Positions 21,492 to 31,150 of a stretch of 64,000 nt of DNA are shown here, in pieces. Location of the stretch: contig NC_090014.1 of NCBI RefSeq assembly GCF_036417845.1, forward strand, positions 428,553-492,552. Reading direction: 5' to 3'. The stretch is from Apteryx mantelli (lineage: Eukaryota; Chordata; Aves; Apterygiformes; Apterygidae). The notes under the pieces are model-generated. The model was not told where the DNA came from and did no database searches. It was given only the letters and a program-made list of their open reading frames with translations. Both the position numbers and the translations under genes were made by a program. How positions within the stretch are numbered: the first letter of the stretch is position 1; each line of letters begins with the position of its first letter.

Positions 21492-24197
21492 ATGGGGCTC
21501 CTCACCATCCTCAAGAAGATGCGGCGGAAGGAGCGCGAGCTGCGGCTGCTCATGCTGTAACGGCCCGCGCGGGGGGAGGCGGGGCCAGGCGCGCGGGGGC
21601 GGGGCTTGGCGGCGGCGGCGACCGTTGGGACGGACCAAGCGGCGCGGGGCGGGGGGGGGTGGGAGGTACCAAGTGTGGGGGGGCGGGGCCTACCCGAGGC
21701 GTGAGCTATCCGGGGCGTGGTCTAGCGAAGGGGCGTGGCCTAGGCGGGGCGCGTCGTACCACGTCTGTGGTGGGGGGAGGTGGGTTGTGACAGGGGATGG
21801 GTCCTACCAAGTGTCCGCGGGGGGGGGGCTATAGCTACTGGGGGGGGGGTTGTACCACGTGCCGGGGGGGGGGGAAGGTGGGTCGTAGCAAGTATCTGCG
21901 GGGGAGATGGATGGTACCGAGTGTTGGGGGGGGGGGACATGGGTCATACCAAGTGTCTGGGGGGGGGATCAGACCAGGGTGGGTCGTACCAAGTGTGTGG
22001 GGGGGGTGTGTGCACTGGGTGGGTCATACTAAGAGTCCGGGGAGGGCGGGTTGTACCAAGGGTCGGCGGGGGGGACATGGGCGATGCCGAGTGTGTTGGG
22101 GGGGGGGAGATGGGTCAGACCAAGTGTCTGGGGGGGCGGGGAGATGGGTGATGCAAGTGTCTGGGGGGGGGGAGATGGGTCAAACCAAGTGTCTGGAGGG
22201 GGGAAATGGGTTGGTACCAAATTAAAGTGTCTGGGGGGGGAGATGGGTCATACCAAGTGTCTGGAGAGGGGGAGATGGGTCATACCAAGTGTTGGGGGGG
22301 GAGATGGGTCAGACCAAGTGTCTGGAGGGGGGAGATGGGTCAGACCAAGTGTCTGAGGGGGGGAGGTGGGTCGTACCAAGCGCATGTGCGCAGTGGGGGG
22401 GAGGGGAGATTCACCCCCCCAATCCCTCCCCCCCCCCCCCCCCGGCGGCAGCGGCCTGGACAACGCGGGCAAGACGACGATCCTGAAGAAGTTCAACGGG
22501 GAGGACGTGGCCACCATCTCGCCCACGCTGGGCTTCAACATCAAGACGCTGGAGCACCGCGGGTGAGCCGGGGCCGCCCGGCCGGCCGGAGGGGCGGACG
22601 CGGGGGCGGGCGGGGGACGGACGGACGGACGGACAGACGCGTGGGGACCCACCCTGGCGCTGCGGCAGGTTCAAGCTGAACGTGTGGGACGTGGGCGGCC
22701 AGAGCTCGCTGCGCTCCTACTGGCGCAACTACTTCGAGAGCACCGACGGGCTGGTCTGGGTGGTCGACAGCGGCGACCGGCAGCGGCTGCGGCTCTGCGC
22801 CCGCGAGCTGCGGGGGCTCCTGCGCGAGGAGGTGACGCCGCCGGCGCCGGGGGCACGACGGGCGCGGGGCGCGGGGCGGGGACGGGGGCACGCGGGGGGG
22901 TCCAGGGACATGGGGGGACACGGGACATGGGGGGATCCAGGGGACACAGGGGGACATGGGGGACCGTGGAGGGGACAGGGGGGACATGGGGGGACATGGG
23001 GGGACATGGAGGACCATGGAGGGGACAAGGGGGACCCAGGGGACCCAGGGGGACATGGGGGACCAGGGAAGGGACAGTCGGGACAGGGGACATGGGGGGA
23101 CACAGGGGACATGGGGGGACATGGGGGGACACAGGACACGGGGGGAAATGGGGGACCAAGGAGGGGACAGTGGGGACAGGGGGGATGCAGGGGGGACACG
23201 GGGGGACATGGGGGACCATGGAGGGGACAGGGGGGACCCAGGGGACATGGGGGGACACGGGACACGGGGGGACATGGGGGACTGTAGAGGGGGACAGTGT
23301 GGACGGGGCACATGGGGGGACCCAGGGGACGCAGGGGGGACACGGGGGTGGCAGCCGTCCTCCCCCCCCCCCCCCCGTGGGGCTCAGCCCAGCTTCCTCC
23401 CGCAGCGCCTGGCCGGCGCCACCCTCCTCATCTTCGCCAACAAGCAGGACCTGCCGGGGGCCCTGTCGGCCACCGCCATCCGCGAGGTGCGCTCGAGACG
23501 CCGGGGCCCCTTCCCCGGCCACCTGGGTCCCCCCGGCCACCTGGGTCCCTCCCGGCCACCTGGGTCCTTCCCGGACACCTGGGTCCTTCCCGGATACCTG
23601 GGCCCCTCCCGGACACCTGGGCCCCACTCGGATGCCTGGGTCCTTCCTGACGCCTGGGTCTCTCCCAGACACCTCAGTCCCCCCCGACACCCTGGGTCCT
23701 TCCCGGATACCTGGGTCCTTCCGGATACCTGGTCCCTCCCAGACACCTGGGTCCCTTCCCCAGACACCTGGGTCCCTACTGGACCTGCCTGGGTCCCCCC
23801 CGGACACCTGGGTCCTTCCCAGACACCTGGGTCCTTCCCGGACGCTGGGCCCCTTGGGGGGGTGGGGGGGTCATGGGGGGACCTGGGACCAGCCCGGACG
23901 CCTGGGTCCCTGCTGGAAAAGCTTCACAGGAGCAACCCGGACGCCTGGGTCCCTGGCGGGGGGGGAGGTGAGAGAACAGCGCCAACCCCCCCCGGACACC
24001 TGGGTCCCTTGGGGGGGGGGGGCTGTGGGGCAGCCCGGACGCCTGGGCCCCTGTCGCCCGCAGGCCCTGGACCTCGACGGCATCCAGAGCCACCACTGGT
24101 GCATCCAGGCCTGCAGCGCCTTCACGGGCCAGAACTGCTGGCCGGCATCGACTGGCTGCTCGACGACATCTCCAGCCGCGTCTTCACCGCCGACTGA
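21492..24197 (+). CDS. ARL2: ARL2, ADP-ribosylation-factor-like GTPase 2
   Basis: ARL2 is a small GTPase that acts with tubulin cofactor D and binds effectors such as ARL2BP and PDE6D. Five exons: 21492-21556, 22452-22562, 22669-22831, 23406-23486, 24064-24197 (TGA). Visible parts: N-terminal helix [15 protein letters not shown]-loop GLDNAGKTT; switch I region SPTLGFN; WDVGGQ (DxxGQ); NKQD guanine-specificity motif; C-terminal [14 protein letters not shown]. Exon lengths total 554 nt. One base is missing at 24134-24136 (AACTG where AACCTG is expected), and restoring its length gives exactly 184 residues, the family length. The apparent stop just after LLML is intronic (donor GTAACG at 21557). 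The gene is otherwise highly conserved, so the indel is probably a sequence error. Confidence 0.96.
21650..22395 (+). repeat. ARL2 intron 1 minisatellite
   Basis: About 20 units of 25-40 bp with GGGTCATACCAAGTGTCTGG followed by a G run and GAGAT. The more divergent units lie toward the 5' side. Confidence 0.85.
22880..23345 (+). repeat. ARL2 intron 3 minisatellite
   Basis: GGGGGACATGGGGGAC(C)A units in which ACATGG and ACACGG alternate, with longer modules (ACCATGGAGGGGACAGGGGG). Confidence 0.8.
23490..24060 (+). repeat. ARL2 intron 4: ~20-bp dispersed-motif array
   Basis: About 24 units of the variant CCCGGACACCTGGGTCCTT, nearly head to tail at 20-bp spacing. This is the tightest packing of the motif in the window. 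Confidence 0.85.
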
Positions 24198-24294
24198 GCC
24201 GCCCCCTGCCCCCGCCCGGACGCCTGGGCCCCCGCCGAGGTGGGGGTGGGTGGGGAGGGGGGCGGCTCCTCCCCGCAGGCCCTTTTTGGGGGCG

Positions 24295-24300
24295 AATAAA
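24295..24300 (+). terminator. ARL2 poly(A) signal AATAAA
   Basis: AATAAA 98 bp after the ARL2 stop codon, in non-repeated sequence. Confidence 0.8.
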
Positions 24301-24432
24301 CCTGGGGGGGCTGCAGGCTTCCCCCTTCCCTCCCCCCCGCACGGATGTGGCCCTTCTTGTGCCTCCTCCCCAACCTCAGCTCCGTGGGGGGGGGTCCTGG
24401 ACCCGGAAATGATCCTGGGACCCCCGAAATAA

Positions 24433-24632
24433 NNNNNNNNNNNNNNNNNNNNNNNNNNNNNNNNNNNNNNNNNNNNNNNNNNNNNNNNNNNNNNNNNNNN
24501 NNNNNNNNNNNNNNNNNNNNNNNNNNNNNNNNNNNNNNNNNNNNNNNNNNNNNNNNNNNNNNNNNNNNNNNNNNNNNNNNNNNNNNNNNNNNNNNNNNNN
24601 NNNNNNNNNNNNNNNNNNNNNNNNNNNNNNNN
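24433..24632. other. Assembly gap (200 N)
   Basis: Run of exactly 200 N between ARL2 and BANF1. The round length suggests a placeholder; true size and content are unknown. Confidence 0.99.
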
Positions 24633-25100
24633 TGAGGCCTAAGGGAGCTTTGGGGGCTATAAAATGCTTTTGAAGTGTTAAAGCCGCCTATAGAATTTCC
24701 AGGAGAGTTCTATAGGGCGCCGAAAAACAACAAAAAAGCCCATAAGACAAGTTTAGCGCTTAACCATAGACTATTGGGGCCGCTCTAGGCCACCGGGAAG
24801 ACCTGGCGCCTGCTCTGGAGGACTCGCTCCCCCTCCCACTTCCCCAACCCCCCCCCATCTGCCCCCAACCCCTAAATACCCCGGGGGGGGGGGAACAACT
24901 CCCCAACTGCCCTCTTCACCCCCTAAATACCCCCCGAGACCCCCAGGGTCCCCCCACCCCCAACAAATACCCCCAGGGGGACCCTAAATACCCCCCAACC
25001 CCCCAAATACCCCCGGGGGGGGCCCTAAATACCCCCCAACCCCCTCCCCGGGGGGGGGCCCTAAATCCCCCCCCCAAGCACAATGCGGACCCAGGCCCAA
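24633..25100. other. Intergenic sequence right of the gap; no gene seen
   Basis: 24633-24840 is unique-looking, moderately A/T-containing sequence with no recognisable coding exon. 24840-25080 is a CCCTAAATACCCCCCAACC repeat. The first 200 bp differ in composition from everything around them. Confidence 0.6.
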
Positions 25101-25112
25101 CACAGCCAAATT

Positions 25113-25118
25113 TTTATT
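25113..25118 (-). terminator. BANF1 poly(A) signal AATAAA
   Basis: TTTATT on the plus strand, about 960 bp beyond the BANF1 stop. Between them lies a 3'UTR of GGGGACCCCC-type repeat (25150-26070). Confidence 0.7.
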
Positions 25119-26079
25119 CATAGACCTTAAAAAACCCTTTTACAAACAAATTCGGGGCCCCCCCCGACCCCCCCAAAATGAGGGGGGGGGGCAAAGGGCA
25201 GAAACCCCCCCGGGGAGGGGCTGGGGCAGGAGGAGGGGGGGGCTGGCGACCCTGGTGGCTTTGGGGGCCCCCCCCCCGCGTTGGCATTTTGGGGTCCCCG
25301 GAAGGGGGGGTTTTGGGGACCCCAGGAGGATTTGGGGGGGGCCCCTTGGAGGGGGGGGTTGGGGATCCCCCCCCCCCAGCGAGGCATCCTGAGGCCCCAA
25401 AGAGCCATTTTGGGGGGGGGGGGGATCCCCGTAACCCCAAGCGCGTTGGGGACCCCCCCGGGGGGGTGGGGGGGGTCCCCGGGTGGCTTTTTGGGGACCC
25501 CCGGGGGGATTTGGGGGGGCTCCCGTCCGCCCCGGAGAGGCATCGCGACACCCCAGAGGGGCTTTTTTTTGGGGGGGGGGGGCGCCCGGGGGGGTTTTGG
25601 CATCCCCGAGAGCATTTTGGGGTCCCCCAGGTAGATTCGGGGACCCCCAGGTAGATTTGGGGACCCCGGGGGGGATTCGGGGACCCCCCCTTGTCCCCCC
25701 CCCCCAAAAGGAGGGACATTCGCCAGCACTGGGGGAGAAGCTTTCCCCAAGCCGGGAGCATTTTGGGGTCCCCCGGGGGGATTCGGGGGAACCCCCCGAG
25801 AAGCCTTGGGGACCCCCAGGTAGATCCGGGGACCCCCAGGGCGACTCGGGGACCCCCCCGTAAATTCGGGGACCCCCCCCTTGCCCCCCCCAAAAGAGCC
25901 ATCGCGACCCCCCCCCCCTCCCAAGAGGGGACATTCGCCGGCACCGGGGAGAAGGTTTCACCAAGCTGGGAAGGTTTCGGGGAGCCCCGGGGGGGGGAGG
26001 AAGATTTTGGGGGACCCCCGGGGGGGGGGAGGATTTCGGGGGGCCCCCGGGGGGGTCCCCTTTTTCGGGGGGGGGGGGC

Positions 26080-29000
26080 TCAGAGGAAGGCGTCGCACCA
26101 CTCGCGCAGGCAGCCCGAGCAGTCGCGCGACTGCTTGGCGTTGGCGCCGCACGTGTCCTTGAGCCACTCGCGGAAAAGCTCCTCGTCCTTCTTGAGCACC
26201 AGGAACTGGCCCAGCACCACGTAGGCCTGCGGGGGGGGGACACGGGGTCACCGAGGGGGTGGGGGACACGGGTGTCACCGAGGGGGGGGGACACGGGTCC
26301 CCTGGGGGGGGGACACGGGGTGGCTTCGCGCCTCGGGGTGGCCCCGAAGCTCCTCGGCCTTCTGGAGCGCCGGGAACTGGCCCGGCACCACGTAGGCCTG
26401 CGGGGGGGGGACACGGGGGTCACTGAGGGGGGGACATGTGTCCCCAAGGGGGGGGACGGGTCCCCTGGGGGGGGATGTGTCCCCTAAGAGGGGGACACGG
26501 GGTGGCTTCGCGCCTCGGGGTGGCCCCGAAGCTCCTCGGCCTTCTGGAGCGCTGGGGGAGGGGGGGGGACACACGCTGGGGACACCCTGACCCCCCCCCC
26601 CAAACACCCTGGGGACACTTTGGGGACACCCTGATGCCCCAGAGACACCCCCAAACATCCTGAGAACACCTTGGGGACACCCTGACACGCCAGAGACACC
26701 CCCAGACACTCTGGGGACACTTTGGGGACACCTCGACATGCCAGAAACACCCCCAGACACCCCGGGACACCCTGACATGCTGGGGACACCCCAGGGACAC
26801 CCTGGGGACACCTTGGGGACACCCCAGAGACACTCTGACACCCCAGAGACACCCTCAGACACCCTGGGGACACCCTGACGCCCTGGGGACACCCGGATGC
26901 CCTGACGCCCCAGAGACACCCCTGGACACCCCAGGAACGCCTTGGGGACACCCAGAGACACCCCCAGACACCCCGGGGACACTTTGGGGACACCCTGACA
27001 CCCCAGAGACACCCCCAGACACCCCAGGGACACCCTGACACTCTAGGGACACCCCACAGACACCCCCAGACACCCTGGGGACACCTCAGAGACATTCTGA
27101 TGCCCAGAGACACCCCCGGACACCTTGGGACACCCCTGGACACCCCAGGAATGCCCCAGAGACACCCTGGGGACACCCAGGACACCTTGGGGACAGCCCA
27201 GAGACACCCTGACACCCCCGAGACACTGCCACACTCCAGAGACACCCCCAGACACCCTGGGGACACCCGATGCCCTGGGGACACCTTGGGGACACCCCAG
27301 AGACGCCCCCAGACACCCTGGGACACGCCTGGACACCCCGGGAATACCCAGAGACACCCTGGGGACACCCAGACACCTTGGGGACACCCCAGAGACACCC
27401 TGACACCCCCGAGACACCGCCACACCCCAGAGACACCCCCAGACACCCTGGGGACACCCCGATGCCCTGGGGACACCTTGGGGAAACCCTGGGGACACCC
27501 CAGAGACACTATGACGCCCAGAGGCACCCCCGGACACCCTGGGGACACCCTGACACTCTGGGGACATTCCCGGACACCCTGACACCCCACAGACACCCCC
27601 AAACACCCTGGGGACACCCCAGAGACACCCTGACATCCCACAGACACCCTGGGGGACACCTTGGGGACACCCTGATGCACCAGAGACACCCTGATGCCCC
27701 AGAGATACCCTGGGGACACCCTGACACTCTGGGGACACCCCCAGACACCCTGGGGACACCCCCAGACACCCCTAAACACCCTGGGGACACCCAGACGTGC
27801 TGGGGACGCCCCAGGGACACCCCTGGACACCCTGGGGACACCCGAATGCTCTGGGGACGCCCCAGGGACACCCTGACGCCCCAGAGACACCCCCGGACAC
27901 CCCGGGGACACCTCGCCACCGCCGCTGGGGACCCCCTGGGCACGACACCTTGTCACCCCGCACTGCCCTGTCCCTCCCCGGTGCCGGCCGGTGTCCCCAG
28001 GGCGTCTGCGATGTCCCCAGGGTGTCTGCGATGTCCCCATGGGGCCCCCACCGTCCCCAGAGCGTCCCCGACGTCCCTACGCTGTCCCCAACGTCCCCCT
28101 GGTGTCCCCAATATCTCCACAGCATCCCTGATGTCCCCACGGCGTCGCTGGCGTCCCCAACATCCACAGGGTGTCCCCAATGTCCTCGTGACGTCCCCGG
28201 CATCCCCTGGGCGTCCCCATGTCCCCAAGGTGTCCCTGATGTCCCCCCGATGTCCCCAATGTCCCCCCACCTTGTCGAAGCTCTTCTCCTCCAGCTTCTT
28301 GCCCAGCACGTCCCCGATGCCAGCCAACGTCCCCATCGGTGTCCCCGTGTTCCCCGTGTCCTCGTGCCATCCCCACCGTCCCCAGGGTGTCCCCAATGTC
28401 CCCGTGGTGTCCCCGACGTCCCCGATGTCCCCACAATGTCCCCAATGTTCCCCCACCTTGTCGAAGTCCTTCTCCTCCAGCTTCTTGCCCAGCACGTCCC
28501 CGATGCCGGCCAACGTCCCCACCAGTGTCCCCATGTTCCCCGTGTCCTCGTGCCATCCCCACCGTCCCCAGGGTGTCCCCAATGTCCCCAAGGTGTCCCT
28601 GATGTCCCCACGGTGTCCCCGACGTCCCCCCACCTTGTCGAAGCCCTTCTCCTCCAGCTTCTTGCCCAGCACGTCCCCGATGCCGGCCAACGTCCCCACC
28701 GGTGTCCCCGTGTTCCCTGTGTCCTCGTGCCATCCCCGCCATCCCCAGGGTGTCCCTGATGTCCCCAGGGTGTCCCCGACGTCCCCACGGTGTCCCCGAC
28801 GTCCCCCCACCTTGTCGAAGCCCTTCTCCTCCAGCTTCTTGCCCAGCACGTCCCCGATGCCGGCCAACGTCCCCACCAGTGTCCCCATGTTCCCCGTGTC
28901 CTTGTGCCATCCCCGCCATCCCCAGGGTGTCCCCGACGTCCCCAGGGTGTCCCTGATGTCCCCACGGTGTCCCCGACGTCCCCCCACCTTGTCGAAGCCC

Positions 29001-29113
29001 TTCTCCTCCAGCTTCTTGCCCAGCACGTCCCCGATGCCGGCCAACGTCCCCACCGGCTTCTCGCCCATGGGCTCCGCCACGAAGTCCCGGTGCTTCTGCG
29101 ACGTCGAGGACAT
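26080..29113 (-). CDS. BANF1: BANF1, barrier-to-autointegration factor
   Basis: BANF1 is a DNA-bridging chromatin protein that binds LEM-domain proteins and helps rebuild the nuclear envelope. Two coding exons: 29113-28988 (42 codons, [20 protein letters not shown], then [22 protein letters not shown]) and 26226-26080 (48 codons plus [23 protein letters not shown] to [10 protein letters not shown]). The result is 90 residues with no frameshift, against 89 in mammals; the extra residue is near the N-terminus (SST instead of TT), where VRK1 phosphorylates the mammalian protein. The helix-hairpin-helix GIGDVLG is intact. One noted change is CSGCL where human has CFGCL. The intron holds partial copies of both exons. 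It is divergent from EIF1AD, as in human. Confidence 0.97.
26295..26565 (-). repeat. Partial copies of the BANF1 exon 2 start
   Basis: A copy at 26397-26310 keeps the acceptor and reads [19 protein letters not shown], then diverges ([11 protein letters not shown]). A shorter second copy (QKAEELRG...) lies at 26557-26490. The spacing from the true acceptor is 171 bp. Confidence 0.8.
26570..28265 (-). repeat. BANF1 intron minisatellites
   Basis: 26570-27950 is a large array of GACACCCCCAGACACCC and GGGGACACCCTGACACC modules with ~170-190 bp higher-order periodicity. 27990-28265 changes to GTCCCC(A/G)ATGTCCCC units. Confidence 0.85.
28271..29056 (-). repeat. Five tandem copies of the BANF1 exon 1 end with splice donor
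   Basis: The coding segment [20 protein letters not shown] plus DK and the donor GTGGGG repeats with donor-side edges at 28271, 28457, 28634, 28811 and 28988 (the true exon), a period of 177-186 bp. Two distal copies differ at one residue (EEKSFDK at 28271, EEKDFDK at 28457). All keep frame and donor but lack the ATG-proximal half. Confidence 0.92.
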
Positions 29114-29129
29114 CTCGGCTCGCCCTGCG

Positions 29130-29900
29130 GGGCCACCGCCGCGTTGGGGACGGCTCGGGGACGGGGAGGCCACCGCTGCGTTGGGGACAGCTCGGGGACG
29201 GGGGGGCCACCGCCGCGTTGGGGACGGCTCGGGGACGGGGGGGCCACCGCCGCGTTGGGGACAGCTTGGGGATGGGGGGCCACCGCTGCGTTGGGGACAG
29301 CTCGGGGACAGCTCGGGGACGGGGGGGCCACCGTGTTGGGGACAGCTCGGGGATGGGGACACAGGGACCGAACAGTCCCCGGGGGGACGTGGGGACATCG
29401 TGGGGACATGTGGGGGTAACCCTAAGGGGGAGGGACACAGGGACATGGGGGTGCCCTGGGGGGGACACAGGGATGGGGACGGCACTAGAGAGGATGCAGG
29501 GACGCCGTGGGGACACGGGGGTGGCCCTGGGGGGGACATGGAGACAGGGATGGCACTGGGGGGACACGGGGACGCCGTGAGGACACGGGGGGGGTCCTGG
29601 GGGCACATGGGGACGTGAGAAGGGGGTCTGGGGGGGACACAGGGATGGGGACAGCGCTGGAGGAGACATGGGGACACCGTGGGGACATGGGGGTGGCCCT
29701 AGGGGGCACATGGGGACACCGGGGGGGCCCTGGGGGGGACACGGAGACACGGCTGGCACTGGGGGGACACAGGGACAGCGTGGGGACACGGGGTTGGCTC
29801 CGAGGAGCACATGGGGACACGGGAGGGTGGGGGGGGACGTGGGGACAGTGACAGCCCCGGGGGGGGGACACAAGGGTGACACCGGGGACACGGGGGGGGG
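29130..29900 (-). repeat. Minisatellites upstream of BANF1 coding start
   Basis: 29130-29360 has about six units of ~37 bp (CCACCGC(C/T)GCGTTGGGGAC, AGCTCGGGGA). 29370-29900 has GGGGACACGGGGACG-type units with longer modules of ~50-60 bp. Confidence 0.8.
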
Positions 29901-29964
29901 GACCAGCACCACCCCCCCCCCCCCCCCGCGCAGGGGCGCAGGGGCCCAGGCGATCCCGCCCCTC

Positions 29965-31150
29965 CCCCGGCTATAAATACCGCGGCGCAGCTGCAGCCGG
30001 GGCCCCCGCGGGGGGGGGGGGCGACAAAAAGCCCCCCCGAGCCCCCCCAAAGACCCCCACGAACCCCCCCCAGCCCCACGCAGCCCCCCGGGACCCCCCC
30101 GGCCCCACAGACCCCTCCCAACCCCCAGAGACCCCCCCAAGGGCCCCCCGGAGCCCCCCCAGCCCCATAGACCCCCCCAAGAGGCCCCCCCAGCCCCATA
30201 ACCCCCCCCAAGGACCCCCCAGAGCGGCCCCCAGCCCCATAGACCCCCCAAGAGCCCCCCCCAGACCCCCCCCAGCCCCATAGATCCCCCAAATCCCCAT
30301 AGACCCCCCCATGACCCCCCAGCCCCATAGGACCCCGCTCAAGAGCTTCCTGGAGCCCCCCCAGCCCCATAGACCCCCCCGAGGACCCCCCAGAGACCCC
30401 CCCAGCCCCATAGAGCCCCCCCAGCCCCATAGACCCCCCTCAAGGGCCCCCCCAGCCCCAAAGACCCCCCCGTTCCCCATAACCCCCCCAAGGACCCCCC
30501 AGCTCCCCCCCGGGCACCCCCCCGCCCCCCACATGCTCCTTCCCAGGCCCTAAGGCCCCCCCCGCCCCCCAAGTACCGCCCAGGGACCCCCGGAGTCTCT
30601 ATGGACCCCCTGGACCCCCCCGGACCCCCCCAGGCCCTAACGAGCGCCCCCCGCCCCCCCCCGGGACCTCCCCGCCCTCACCGGCGCCGCCCGCCGCTGT
30701 CAACCGCCGCTCCCGCCCAACTGGCCGCTGCGCGCGCCTGCGCGCTGCCGTCACTTCCGGCCGCGCCGGAAACGCCCCCGCCCCTCCCGGCCGTCGGCGG
30801 CCGCTCTAGGCGCGGCCGGAAGGGACCATAGAGAGGCGGCGGCTGCCTAGCAACGCGCTCGCCGACGGGGGGGGGGGGGGGGGGTAGACGCTCTAGGGAG
30901 GCGGCGCCGCGACTCTGTGGTGCGCAGCGGCGCTCTAGCCCGCGGGAGGTTTCCCCGGCGAGACGGGGAAACATTGGGGAAACAACCATAGAGCGGATGG
31001 GGGGCGGGGAGAGGCCGGCGTCTCCGGAAGTGACGCCACGGGGGGGGCAGCGCACCCGGAAGCGGCGGCCTCGCATGCGGTGAGAGGTGTGAAGCGGCGG
31101 GGAGCGGCGGTAGGGGGCCCAGGCGTCCGGGAGGGGCCCAGGCGTCCGGG
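29965..31150. promoter_or_regulatory. BANF1 / EIF1AD intergenic promoter region
   Basis: A TATA-like TATAAATA lies at 29972-29979; read on the minus strand it is TATTTATA, about 860 bp upstream of the BANF1 start. A CCCCATAGACCCCCC minisatellite occupies 30010-30660. A CpG core at 30680-31090 carries an NRF1-like GCGCGCGCCTGCGC, ETS cores ACTTCCGG and CCGGAAG, and an X-box-like GCTGCCTAGCAAC (30842-30854). Two copies of the 17-bp motif (31116-31150) directly precede the EIF1AD ATG. Which start site serves BANF1 cannot be decided from sequence. Confidence 0.65.

Noticed and set aside
21492-21560. Apparent stop codon ending a 22-residue peptide at the ARL2 start
   Set aside because: The TAA belongs to the intron. 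The donor GTAACG at 21557 splices to 22452 and restores [10 protein letters not shown].
29972-29979. TATAAATA as proof of an additional plus-strand gene before EIF1AD
   Set aside because: Downstream plus-strand sequence is a CCCCATAGACC repeat without coding potential. The element reads almost equally well on the minus strand toward BANF1.
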